Positions 43,364-51,724 of a stretch of 57,180 bases of DNA are shown piece after piece. Under the pieces are notes generated by a model that saw only the letters and a program-made list of their open reading frames with translations, was not told where the DNA came from and did not search any database. The DNA is from DATELY01 sp035276085 (GTDB lineage Bacteria > Pseudomonadota > Gammaproteobacteria > Steroidobacterales > Steroidobacteraceae), in NCBI GenBank assembly GCA_035276085.1, contig DATELY010000063.1, positions 1-57,180 of the forward strand. The letters run 5' to 3'. The position numbers were made by a program, and so were the translations under genes. Position 1 is the first letter of the stretch. Every line of letters begins with the position of its first letter.

Positions 43364-43710
43364 TGACCTTGTTCCCGAATTTCGGACGGTTTGGAATTGG
43401 ACTAAGCTGCCGTCCGAAGTCCTCCAAGACGGGAGAAGAGGACCATGAAGGGCAAGCGGTACCGATGATGCGCAGATCATCTATGCGCCGCGCGAAGCGG
43501 AGAGCGGAGCGCCGGTGCAAATCCGCATGCGCGTACGCCGTCGCAAACACATGTGCCTGCATCGAGGTCCGGCGTCTCAGGTGCAGACGATGGCTGGAGA
43601 ATGGATTTCGTCCATGCGGTGTGAAAGCCGACTTCACCCACTTTGGAAAATCTACCGAGAACGGTAAATTGGGTCCCCACAACAGGAGGCTGCGCGATGA
43701 ATGTTTAAAC
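43364..43710 (+). mobile_element. Degenerate IS3-family insertion sequence remnant
   Basis: TGACCTTGTTCCCGAATTT followed by CGGACGG at 43364 looks like the left end of an IS3-family (IS407-group) element. ATG at 43445 begins MKGKRY as in OrfA, then after a one-base shift reads QIIYAPREAESGAPV, close to the usual EQIIYALRQAESGTPV. Further on EVRRLR (43564) and ENG occur as in OrfA helix 3-4. At 43684 RRLRDECLN matches the end region of OrfB. Most of both genes is deleted, and stops interrupt the rest. The element separates the oxidoreductase from the GntR gene. Confidence 0.7.
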
Positions 43711-43800
43711 GTCTTGCAGCTCGGCTTCCCGTCTAAGACCGTCTCGTATTTGCATTAAGAGTGGCCCCTCATCGGGCTTTCGTCGTACCTAGGAACTTCA

Positions 43801-44505
43801 GTGGCAGCAGCGACATCTGATGATCAGTTGAGAAACCCACCCTTATCCGATCAGGCTCGAGATCGACTTCGTGCCGCTATCCTCGAGGGCAAGCTCAAGC
43901 CCGGAGAAAAGATCAATATCGAGCGTGTGGCCCAAATGTTCGGTATCAGCCGGACGCCCATTCGCGAGGCATTGAAGGCACTCGAGACGGAAGGATTGAT
44001 TCAAATCAAGGTCAATCGCGGCGCCATTGTCGAGCCCCGAGTATGGCAGGAGATTCAGCATCGCTTTCGTATGCGAAGCCTGCTTGAAGGCTATGCAGCC
44101 GAGCTTTCCTGCGAGAAACACGATTTGAACCTGATTGCGGCGTTACAGGAAAATTGCGCTCTCGCGAAGAAGGAGGGCCAGACGTCGAGGGCATTGGACA
44201 TGAAAAAAGCCCGCACGATCGCGGAACTCAATAGGGGCTTTCATCGGACGATATGGCTTGGTTCCGGCAGCCTGACACTGGTTCGCTTCCTGGAAGCGCT
44301 GGACCTGCCGCAATCGTTCAACGACTCCTTTTACAAGGTGAAGAGTTCCCGCGATATTGTTTGCCAACAGCACGAGGCGATCGTCGAAGCCTTTGTGCAG
44401 CGGGACGCACAAAAGGCAAAGTCCTTGATGGAGCGGCATATACAAGTTTCAGTGAACTTGCTTGCATCCCACGCCGGCGATAGAACCAATGACTTGTGCT
44501 GTTAG
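43801..44505 (+). CDS. GntR family transcriptional regulator with FCD effector domain
   Basis: A 234-residue FadR-subfamily regulator starting at GTG with AGGA upstream. The winged helix (residues 15-80) shows DRLRAAILEGKLKPGEKINIERVAQMFGISRTPIREALKALETEG. The FCD helical effector domain follows (about 90-220), with FHRTIWLGSGSLTLVRFLEAL, whose histidine belongs to the metal/ligand site. It lies beside an oxidoreductase, a five-gene operon and a three-gene operon, all with the operator-like motif in their promoters, and I infer it is their repressor. Confidence 0.93.
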   Translation: MAAATSDDQLRNPPLSDQARDRLRAAILEGKLKPGEKINIERVAQMFGISRTPIREALKALETEGLIQIKVNRGAIVEPRVWQEIQHRFRMRSLLEGYAAELSCEKHDLNLIAALQENCALAKKEGQTSRALDMKKARTIAELNRGFHRTIWLGSGSLTLVRFLEALDLPQSFNDSFYKVKSSRDIVCQQHEAIVEAFVQRDAQKAKSLMERHIQVSVNLLASHAGDRTNDLCC

Positions 44506-44517
44506 AGAAGCCATGGA

Positions 44518-45405
44518 TCAACCGTAGTTGAGCTTCAAACCGGGCTCTTCCCAGCGGACCTTCACGAGCCGTCCGGATCTGAGCAGCGTAATGTAGGCGT
44601 CGCGCATGTCTTCACCGCCGAACGCAATGTTCGTGACGGTTCGGTCCGGCAATGGCATGAAGCGAGTTTCGCCCGTCGGCTGGAACGTAGTGATACCGCC
44701 GTTGATGATGGTCGCGACGCAAATCGCACCGGCAGCCGTGACGGCCAAGCTGTCGAAGGTGGATTCGCCGGTCGCGGCGCCGATGAATTCGGGGATGGGT
44801 CCATTGCTCTCCGGCGCCTTGCGGAGTTGCCCAGGCGCCTCGACCGCAAACCGATAAAGCCTGCCCGTCCAGCTGGCAGCGACGTAGAGGCTCTTCCCAT
44901 CAGGCGACAGCCCCACGCCGTTGTAGCCCAAGCCACCGAAGAAGCCCTCGCGGATCTCAGACCCGTCCGGCCTGCACCAATAGAGGCCGCTCTTTTCTAT
45001 TGTGCGATGACGCACGGTGCCGAAATCCGTGAACCAGATATCCCCTTTCTCGTCGAACACCAGGTCGTTGGGTGCGCTCAGGGGCCGACCATTCACGCTG
45101 TCGTAAAGTCGCTCGACGCGTCCGCTGGTGAGATCGACGCGCTCGATGCGACCGCCGCCACCATGTTCGCCCTGCTCGTTGCCTTCGCCCCCGCAATTGC
45201 AAACGTAGAGTGCACCGTCCGGGCCGATCTGGGCACCGTTTGGCCTGCCTCCTGTCTCGGCGACGATCTCGGTTTTGCCCGCGCCCCACGCACGGCTGAT
45301 CCGGCCAGCCGACATTTCCATGACGATGACCGAACCATCCGGGAAGACGACCGGCCCCTCTGGTGCAGCGAGTCCCTCGGCAATCACCTCAAACTGCGTC
45401 TCCAA
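44518..45405 (-). CDS. SMP-30/gluconolactonase family protein
   Basis: A 295-residue six-bladed beta-propeller starting at TTG with GGAGAAGG at good spacing. Metal and substrate residues are in LAAPEGPVVFPDGSVI (Glu), SAPNDLVFDEKGDIWFTDF (Asn, Asp) and GYNGVGLSPDGKSLYVAA. There is no signal peptide. It probably hydrolyses a lactone formed in the pathway. It is the last gene of a five-gene operon and is convergent with the GntR gene, 12 bases apart. Confidence 0.92.
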   Translation of the reverse strand: METQFEVIAEGLAAPEGPVVFPDGSVIVMEMSAGRISRAWGAGKTEIVAETGGRPNGAQIGPDGALYVCNCGGEGNEQGEHGGGGRIERVDLTSGRVERLYDSVNGRPLSAPNDLVFDEKGDIWFTDFGTVRHRTIEKSGLYWCRPDGSEIREGFFGGLGYNGVGLSPDGKSLYVAASWTGRLYRFAVEAPGQLRKAPESNGPIPEFIGAATGESTFDSLAVTAAGAICVATIINGGITTFQPTGETRFMPLPDRTVTNIAFGGEDMRDAYITLLRSGRLVKVRWEEPGLKLNYG

Positions 45406-45482
45406 CGCCCTTCTCCCCTGTCCGCAAATATTGCGTTGTGCTCACATTGCCGAGGAACTGGAGCGTCGTATCACGGTCCCGA

Positions 45483-45923
45483 TCAAAAACGCGCAGGTGC
45501 CGGATAGAGGACCCGCCCCGCCGTTAAATCGGCTGCCCCGTGATACAAAATGTCACCCAACCGATGCTTGAATCGCCACGATCCGTCTTCGATTACGCAA
45601 TGGTCGAGATATGCCGCCAGGTAGCAGGTACCCTCTCCATTGCGGTTGCTGATTTCGACGGTGTAGGCCCGGACGCGGACGGAGTCTTCGGTGTGCTCAA
45701 GGATGTGGAATCGAGGAGGGATCTGAAATAACCATTTCAAGCCGAACTTCTCGAGATTTACTTTGCCGCGAATCGTTTCCCGACCCACGCTCGGGGGCTG
45801 TCCCGCTGATTCCAATATCGCGTCTTTGCAGAAGGTATTAGCGTAACGGTCTCTGTCGTATGAGTTGATTGCTTCGGCATACTCAAAATACAGACCGTTA
45901 ATCTTTTCCCATATTTCCGACAT
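45483..45923 (-). CDS. NTF2-like (SnoaL-type) protein
   Basis: A 146-residue nuclear-transport-factor-2 fold protein: helices INGLYFEYAEAINSYDRDRYANTFCKDA, strand ETIRGKVNLEKF, and a beta sheet with VRVRAYTVEISNRNGEGTCYLAAYLDHCVIEDGSWRFKHRLGDI. Such proteins act as small dehydratases, isomerases or ligand-binding subunits of ring-hydroxylating oxygenases. No oxygenase alpha subunit is present here, so a dehydratase or isomerase role in the operon is more likely. The gene lies 66 bases after the CMD-like gene. Confidence 0.85.
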   Translation of the reverse strand: MSEIWEKINGLYFEYAEAINSYDRDRYANTFCKDAILESAGQPPSVGRETIRGKVNLEKFGLKWLFQIPPRFHILEHTEDSVRVRAYTVEISNRNGEGTCYLAAYLDHCVIEDGSWRFKHRLGDILYHGAADLTAGRVLYPAPARF

Positions 45924-45989
45924 CTCTCATCCCCCCATCGATAGCGTGAGCATCGGGAACGGCCCTGCCCCCCTCGTTCCTGTGATCTT

Positions 45990-46757
45990 TCAGGCGCGCT
46001 CACTGGCGTATGCCGCCTTGTCCATCATTTTTTGCTCACCGAGGCTACCATCCAGAAGAGCAGCCATCATTCCTTCGATGAGATCGTCACCGCCCTGGAT
46101 CCCCTGAATTTGCCACATTGCGGAAACAATCTGGGCCGATCCGCTTCTGTACACGGCATAGCCGATTGCCTCGATGACCCACTTCGCCCCCTTTTGACTC
46201 GCCAACTCCTTGAACTGGTCCGCAGTCACACCGCCTCGCAGGGTCGCCTGCGCCAGATCGACGATCTGGCGAGCCTCAGGCGTCAAAGAATCCAAGCGGT
46301 TTTGACGTATAGCAACGATGTCATCAGCCGATATCCCATTCTCCGCGGCAACGGAGATATTGCCTGCCTGCGTCCAACCGTTCACTAACAGTGGACTCAA
46401 CCCCATATCGAGCCATGCGCGATCCAGTTCACTCAGCGTTCCTCGCACACCGCCGGTAATGAAGAAATCACCCATCTCCGCCCAAAATCGAGCCAATTTA
46501 GGGCTTTGCAACAGCCCGGCAAACAAAGGCGCAACGCGAAACTCATATTTGTCGCGAAGCATTGGCATATTCGCAAACTTGCGTTTGTCGCGTGCAACGA
46601 CCCACTCCAGAGCTTCGCGTTCTTCCGCGCTCAGGCCGTCGATCTCGGGCAGTGGGAAAAAGGATGTGTTATTCGCATCATCCCCCTCGTTATCCCAATC
46701 GAGGTTGGCCCAGACCAACTTCAACAGCTTCAGCTGCGGCGATTCTTTGCCCGTCAT
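45990..46757 (-). CDS. Carboxymuconolactone-decarboxylase-like (AhpD-fold) protein
   Basis: A 255-residue, mostly helical protein with AGGTGGG before its ATG. The segment KRKFANMPMLRDKYEFRVAPLFAGLLQSPKLARFWAEMGDFF resembles the start of CMD/AhpD-fold proteins, and RAWLDMGLSPLLVNGWTQAGNISVAAENGISADDIVAI resembles the CMD helices (E-x4-AS-x2-C-x2-C-x3-H region). The two redox cysteines of AhpD are not present, so a peroxidase role is unlikely. I infer a decarboxylase- or isomerase-like accessory role. The N-terminal 50 residues are acidic and unlike the family. Confidence 0.65.
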   Translation of the reverse strand: MTGKESPQLKLLKLVWANLDWDNEGDDANNTSFFPLPEIDGLSAEEREALEWVVARDKRKFANMPMLRDKYEFRVAPLFAGLLQSPKLARFWAEMGDFFITGGVRGTLSELDRAWLDMGLSPLLVNGWTQAGNISVAAENGISADDIVAIRQNRLDSLTPEARQIVDLAQATLRGGVTADQFKELASQKGAKWVIEAIGYAVYRSGSAQIVSAMWQIQGIQGGDDLIEGMMAALLDGSLGEQKMMDKAAYASERA

Positions 46758-46875
46758 TGCATCCCACCTCGACCAATGAATGCCCTTGGCTCAATATTAC
46801 ACGCGGCCTCTAATTTGAAATGCGGCCGACGACGGGCGCCTGGAAGCGGCAAACCTATGATTTAGAGTCATCCGA

Positions 46876-47736
46876 TCAAGGTTCGCCGATGATGGGAAAA
46901 TTTGGGTGATCGATCGTCTCATTGACAACGAGTCCCAAGCCATCGAAGGAGCGGTGCGGCGCGCCAGTATAGAGCGCGTCCGCTGGAAAATACGTCATGG
47001 CAAGGCCCCACCGAATCTTATCGGTAAGATTCGGGCCGGCCGAATGCGGAGTCAGGCCGTCATGGATGGTGGCATCGCCTGAATTGAGCGCCAATGGCGA
47101 CGTTATCCCGCAGTGCTCGGCGACTCCCGGGAAGGCTCCCACCATGTCCTCAGTTTCGACATGCGAGTAGCGACCCAGCGCTCCAAGCCGGTGACCGCGG
47201 TCGATGAAACGGAGCGAGCCCATCTCGGGGGTCACGGGAGCAAGCGCGAGCCAAAGCATGATCATCGATTCGCGGTCGAACGGGAAATACGGTCGATCCT
47301 GATGCCAGCGCGTGGAACTAGAGCCGGTCGAGGAGTGAGGCCCCTTTACAAATAGCGTATTCCCGACCCGGCGCGCCTTGCGCGGTCCCGTCCAACGGTT
47401 GCTCATGAACCGGGCCGCGACATGCCCAAGGCTGCGAGAATCGTAAATTCGCCTGAAAGCCTCGCTGGACTTCGATGGCTCGTTATAAATATGGAATTGA
47501 GCCATCTGATGACTCCGCAGGCCCTTGTCGACCTCGTTACCTACGCGGGTAACGGTCGACCTGAGTTCGCCTTCGCCGACCATCAGACGTTGGGCCTCCG
47601 ACCGCAAGAGTTCCGCGTCAGTCTCGCTGATCAGCTTTGGCAGCTTGACCCAGCCATGCTCGAAGAAGAACTCGCGCTCCTCTTCAGTAACATCCCGCGC
47701 AACTATCGTTTGATCCTCTAGCATCAATTCCGCCAT
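46876..47736 (-). CDS. Phytanoyl-CoA dioxygenase (PhyH) family protein
   Basis: A 286-residue Fe(II)/2-oxoglutarate oxygenase. The iron ligands are in TRWHQDRPYFPFD (His-x-Asp) and GLTPHSAGPNLTDKIRWGLA (distal His, plus Arg for 2-oxoglutarate). The start has GAGG 9 nt upstream. It hydroxylates a C-H bond of an unknown substrate, possibly with loss of an aromatic O-alkyl group. It is the second gene of the operon that begins with the amidohydrolase. Confidence 0.9.
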   Translation of the reverse strand: MAELMLEDQTIVARDVTEEEREFFFEHGWVKLPKLISETDAELLRSEAQRLMVGEGELRSTVTRVGNEVDKGLRSHQMAQFHIYNEPSKSSEAFRRIYDSRSLGHVAARFMSNRWTGPRKARRVGNTLFVKGPHSSTGSSSTRWHQDRPYFPFDRESMIMLWLALAPVTPEMGSLRFIDRGHRLGALGRYSHVETEDMVGAFPGVAEHCGITSPLALNSGDATIHDGLTPHSAGPNLTDKIRWGLAMTYFPADALYTGAPHRSFDGLGLVVNETIDHPNFPIIGEP

Positions 47737-47783
47737 CTCTAAATCCTCTTGCCCTTCTGTAGGCTTGGAGCGCAGCAGCCAAC

Positions 47784-49079
47784 TCAGATGTCGAGATTGA
47801 ACAACGTTGCCGCGTTGCCCGAGAGGATCTTCTTGCGCTTGTCAAAATCAAGGTGTCCGATGGATTCGACCATACGCTCCTGGATGCCAGGATAAATCGA
47901 AGTTGGATGCGGAAAGTCGGTCTCAAACATGACGCGATCGAAGCCGATTTCCTCCAGCATGTGCTGGGGCGCATATTTCTCAAACCAGTAGGAGACCCAG
48001 AAGTTCTTCGCGAAGTATTCTTTGGGACGCTTCTTCAAGCCAATTGATTCGGGAACCAGCATCTCGTTGAACTGATGGTCGAGCAGCTCGAGCACGAACG
48101 GCACCCAACCGATACCGCTTTCGATCAGGCCGAGCTTCAGATTCTCATACTTGTCGAGGATGCCGGAAACCATGAAATTCGCCATCGTCGCGGATATCGC
48201 GAGCGTATGGAGCATGGTCACAACCGTCTGGGTCTGGTGGAAATTGAAATTATCCCAGATGGCCGAGGCCGAATCTAACGCAGCGTTGATATGAAAATTC
48301 AATGGCGTGCCGGTGGAATTACAGATGTCGAAGAATTCTTCCCACACCGGGTTTATGCCGCCGCCTTCGGCTACAAAGGCATCGCCCGCGCGCTCAGGCC
48401 GATCAGGCATCACAAAGCCCTTGATTCCCATGTCGATCATGCGACGGGTTTCCGCAATCAACTTTTTATTGTCCCAATAGGGCAGCGTCGCCATGCAATT
48501 GATGCGGCCGCCCGACTCCTCCATGCGCTCGATGCAGGCGTCGTTGTAAATGCGAATGATGGTATCGACGAGTTCCGGGTCATTCAGCGCCATCAGAGCA
48601 CCGGCCTGAGTCACCCCGCCGTTCTGGAAGCAGATATGCCCCCAGACGCCCATCCGGTCCATTTCCTCCAGACGCGGCTTCACCTGGAAAGAACCGGGAT
48701 GGATCAAATCGTAGTTGGTAAAGGACAATTTCCCGAGCAGCTTATTGCGATCCTTGCTGACGACGTTGCCGCCGTAGGAGCCGAAGTCCCTGTCGCCGAC
48801 AAACCAGCGGACGGCGCCGTTTTTTTCACCAACGCGCGGCATCTTGTCTTTCAGGCGGGCGGGAGCATTGCGCTGGAAGAGATCTGGCGGCTCGGTGAAA
48901 TGAGTGTCGCAATCGATGATCTTGATGCCCTTGAACAGCGGGTGCACACCTTCGATGTATTGCGAATGATCTATTTCCCGAATGACGCCCCCCGCCGAGC
49001 GGCCTTCGTCCAACCAATATTTCCGCGCATCATCCTCGCTCGCCTTGATAGCAGTACTTTTTCTTGTAACGGGTGCCAT
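47784..49079 (-). CDS. Amidohydrolase family protein (ACMSD/resorcylate-decarboxylase-like)
   Basis: A 431-residue amidohydrolase-superfamily protein with AGGAGG 6 nt before its ATG. The metal motif near residue 57 is IIDCDTHFTEPPDLF, followed by internal histidines (FHINAAL, TMLHTLA), and DRVMFETDFPHPTSIYP at the C-terminal end carries the active-site aspartate. Homologues split between decarboxylases (ACMSD, gamma-resorcylate decarboxylase) and hydrolases of C-C or C-O bonds. It is the first gene of the five-gene operon under operator site B. The extra N-terminal 50 residues are typical of the longer subgroup. Confidence 0.88.
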   Translation of the reverse strand: MAPVTRKSTAIKASEDDARKYWLDEGRSAGGVIREIDHSQYIEGVHPLFKGIKIIDCDTHFTEPPDLFQRNAPARLKDKMPRVGEKNGAVRWFVGDRDFGSYGGNVVSKDRNKLLGKLSFTNYDLIHPGSFQVKPRLEEMDRMGVWGHICFQNGGVTQAGALMALNDPELVDTIIRIYNDACIERMEESGGRINCMATLPYWDNKKLIAETRRMIDMGIKGFVMPDRPERAGDAFVAEGGGINPVWEEFFDICNSTGTPLNFHINAALDSASAIWDNFNFHQTQTVVTMLHTLAISATMANFMVSGILDKYENLKLGLIESGIGWVPFVLELLDHQFNEMLVPESIGLKKRPKEYFAKNFWVSYWFEKYAPQHMLEEIGFDRVMFETDFPHPTSIYPGIQERMVESIGHLDFDKRKKILSGNAATLFNLDI

Positions 49080-49295
49080 GGTGGCCTCCTACTCAGTTGA
49101 TCTGTGATTTTCCAGCGCGTCTGTAACGATATTTGCCCTACTGGTCGCCAAGCTTCTCGGCACCTCTTACCTCCGCACAGCGCATGCAGTTATGAAGCCC
49201 TCGTGGCTGAGGGCTGGAGGCCGGGCCGGGCGAGTGCCACATACCATGGAATATCGCTCGACTTCATTGCTTCGCCGTTGTGCGTCTCACAATGG

Positions 49296-49334
49296 AAAGT
49301 GCATGTAGTATGTGATTTTGGACTGCGGTGTCAA
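49296..49334 (-). promoter_or_regulatory. Promoter with operator motif, site B
   Basis: On the minus strand TTGACA (49329-49334) precedes AATCACAT, five bases, ATGCACTTT (49296-49317). It matches site A in 16 of 22 positions, in the same orientation relative to its gene. It would drive the amidohydrolase operon with a 5' leader of about 200 bases. Confidence 0.65.
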
Positions 49335-49508
49335 TCAGAATTTCGGGCCGACGGGGTTCCGGCCGCCTGGGCTTCAAGGGTAATTTTCTCTACTCGAGAT
49401 GAGAGTCCGACCTCCACAGGATGGGGCAAGAATCGGCTCGACAAGCGCGCTGCTCGATACGGTTGGGGCGCCGGCGCTAATGGTGCGCAGCGACAAGCTG
49501 AGACCTGC

Positions 49509-49550
49509 TTGACACGACGTCTATTACATGTAATGTGTAGTATGCAACTT
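49509..49550 (+). promoter_or_regulatory. Promoter with operator motif, site C
   Basis: TTGACA at 49509-49514 is followed by TAATGT (49531-49536) at 16 bp. The palindrome TTACATGTAA (49524-49533) and the motif core TGTAGTATGCAACTT (49536-49550) cover the -10 and start point, directly before the cupin ribosome site. The core TGTAGTATG is shared with sites A and, inverted, B. Confidence 0.6.
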
Positions 49551-49569
49551 GAGCAAGAGGAGAAAAAAC

Positions 49570-50109
49570 TTGCCACACTTGGTCGAACCGAGCCGATCTG
49601 CCCGCCCCGCCGATGGCGAGCGCTCCACAATAAAATTGTTCCGCTTCCGCAACGTGTTTCCCGTGCAGTGGCATGAGAACAAGATCGGCGCAACTCATCG
49701 TCCTTGGTGGTTTTACGACGTTCGTGATGTCTCGGACTGGTTCAGCATGTTCTGTCTGTCGTGCCTCCAGCCGGGGCAGTCGGAGGGCTTCCACAGCCAT
49801 CTTTCGCAGCACGAGGGACCGTACGAGTGCTGGTATTTGGTCTATCAGGGAAAGGGGCAGATCCGTACAGAGTTTGCCGACCATGATGTCGAGAAGTTTG
49901 ACGCCGCCTTCATGCCGCCAAACACATCCCATCAGATGCGGAACAATTCCGACGAACCGCTCTGGTACGCGACGCTTTCGTCGCGAGGCGGACATCCGCT
50001 CAGGGTCGACACCTATGCGATGGAGTGCTCTGAGGCGCGCCCGGGTTATATGGAAGAGTACGAGCGGATTATGGCCGTGAGAAAAGAAAACGGCCTCCCC
50101 GTTCCCTGA
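49570..50109 (+). CDS. Cupin-domain protein
   Basis: A 179-residue cupin. The TTG at 49570 is chosen because AAGAGGAG lies 7 nt upstream; the earlier TTG at 49549 lies before that site. Cupin motif 1 is GFHSHLSQHEGPYECWYLVYQGKGQIRTE (His, His, Glu) and motif 2 is MPPNTSHQMRNNSDEP (His). It may be a metal-dependent dioxygenase or isomerase, or a sensor for the pathway. It is the first gene of a cupin/AMP-ligase/TauD operon under site C. Confidence 0.88.
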   Translation: MPHLVEPSRSARPADGERSTIKLFRFRNVFPVQWHENKIGATHRPWWFYDVRDVSDWFSMFCLSCLQPGQSEGFHSHLSQHEGPYECWYLVYQGKGQIRTEFADHDVEKFDAAFMPPNTSHQMRNNSDEPLWYATLSSRGGHPLRVDTYAMECSEARPGYMEEYERIMAVRKENGLPVP

Positions 50110-50173
50110 ATTCGGCCGCCCGCAGATCCGAAAAGCCGAAAAGGGCCGCGCGCATTTCATCGCGGAAGTCCAT

Positions 50174-51700
50174 ATGTCAGGGGAACCAAGTGCGATTTTC
50201 AGGGGCGTCGTGCGTAGTGCACGACGTACTCCGAGCGCCGTGGCGATCCGTTATTCCAAGCGTAGCTGGACATATGCCGAGCTTGTTGCGGCCACGATCG
50301 CCTTTGCTGATGAATTAACGCGCGAGGGCATTCATGCCGGCGATCGCGTCGCATTCCTGGGTCGTAACAGCGATGCATACGCAATCGGCTTTCTGGCCGT
50401 TCAGTACCTAGGCGCAATTCATGTGCCCATCAACTTCATGCTTCGGGAACATGAAGTAGCCTTTATTCTCAACCACGCCGCACCTCGGTTGTTGTTCGCA
50501 GATGACGAGTTCATGTCGGTCGCGGAGACAGCAACCCGGGCTGCTCGCCCGCATGTACGCTGCTATTCGTTGCGGGCGCCTGAATCACGCAGCGCTTTCG
50601 ATTTCCCCGAGGAGGAACGCGAAATAGCACAGCCACCGCGCCCAGCGCAGCTTGCCTATACGAGCGGCACGGAATCAGCTCCCAAAGGTGCGCTGCTGTC
50701 GGACCAAGGGCTGGTCCATCAATATCTCAGCTGCATCGCCGTTGGCGAATATCTGGAAAGCGACATCGTCGTCCACGCACTGCCGCTCTATCATTGTGCT
50801 CAGCTTCATTGCTTTTTAATGCCGTCACTGTTCCTCGGTGCCGAAAACATCATTCTCGATCGAGCCGATGCTGCCGAGATTCTCGAAACAATCCAGACCG
50901 TGGGCGCCTCTTCCTTCTTTGCTCCGCCAACAGTGTGGATAAGCATCCTGAGGCATCCGGGTTTCGATCCGCAAAAACTGTCGACGCTTCGCAAGGGATA
51001 TTACGGCGCGTCGATTATGCCGACGGAAGTGATCCATGGCATGCGACGACAACTCCCATGGCTGAGGTTCTGGAATTATTACGGGCAGACGGAATTGGGT
51101 CCTCTGGCAACTGCGCTTCGGCCTGACGAACATGAAAAGCGGCCCGCATCAGCCGGCCGTCCTGTGCTGTTCGTCGAAACGCGTGTCGTCGACGATGCCA
51201 TGCGCGACGTAGAGCCCGGCGTAGTAGGAGAAATCGTCCATCGCTCGCCGCAACTCCTCATGCGCTATTACCGTGACCCGAAGCAGACCGCGACCGCGTT
51301 TGCGGGCGGGTGGTTCCACAGCGGCGATCTCGGCGTCATGGATGAACAGGGATATATAACGATCGTCGATCGCAAAAAAGACATGATCAAATCGGGTGGC
51401 GAGAATGTCGCTTCGCGTGAAGTTGAAGAAGCCATCTACAGACATCCCGCGGTCGATGAAGTCGCCGTCGTCGGGCTGCCCGACGCCAAATGGGTCGAAC
51501 GGGTCTGTGCGGCCGTCGTGCTGAAAGCAGGTGCCACGACTACCAGCGAGGATATCCTTCGAGTTTTACAGGATATGGCGGCTTTTAAGCGCCCAAAGCA
51601 GATCGTTTTCGTTGCAAGCTTGCCAAAGAATCCATCGGGGAAAATTCTGAAACGCGAACTGCGTTCGACGCTTTCTAGAGCTCCGGAACATTCAAGCTGA
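50174..51700 (+). CDS. AMP-forming acid:CoA ligase
   Basis: A 508-residue ANL ligase with GGAAG before ATG. Motifs are LAYTSGTESAPKGALLS (P-loop, with ES in place of TG), WNYYGQTELGPLA, FHSGDLGVMDEQGYI, DRKKDMIKSGGENVASREVEE and the C-terminal NPSGKILKRELR. It resembles the long-chain/benzoate-like acid ligase group. It would activate an organic acid of the GntR-controlled pathway. It lies 64 nt after the cupin gene. Confidence 0.93.
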   Translation: MSGEPSAIFRGVVRSARRTPSAVAIRYSKRSWTYAELVAATIAFADELTREGIHAGDRVAFLGRNSDAYAIGFLAVQYLGAIHVPINFMLREHEVAFILNHAAPRLLFADDEFMSVAETATRAARPHVRCYSLRAPESRSAFDFPEEEREIAQPPRPAQLAYTSGTESAPKGALLSDQGLVHQYLSCIAVGEYLESDIVVHALPLYHCAQLHCFLMPSLFLGAENIILDRADAAEILETIQTVGASSFFAPPTVWISILRHPGFDPQKLSTLRKGYYGASIMPTEVIHGMRRQLPWLRFWNYYGQTELGPLATALRPDEHEKRPASAGRPVLFVETRVVDDAMRDVEPGVVGEIVHRSPQLLMRYYRDPKQTATAFAGGWFHSGDLGVMDEQGYITIVDRKKDMIKSGGENVASREVEEAIYRHPAVDEVAVVGLPDAKWVERVCAAVVLKAGATTTSEDILRVLQDMAAFKRPKQIVFVASLPKNPSGKILKRELRSTLSRAPEHSS

Positions 51701-51724
51701 ACATATTTATTCTGGAGATAGGTG

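Noticed and set aside
43128..43682. A 184-codon minus-strand frame opposite the IS relic
   Set aside because: It is antisense to the recognisable transposase fragments and overlaps the promoter of the oxidoreductase.
38331..45450. Shared 11-mer GCTCACATTGC before the MaoC and SMP-30 genes
   Set aside because: A single 11-base match between non-coding regions of this total size is expected by chance and has no symmetry or promoter context.
49104..49676. A 190-codon plus-strand frame in the divergent region before the cupin gene
   Set aside because: No similarity or ribosome site is seen, it would overlap the cupin gene in another frame, and the region is explained by two promoters.
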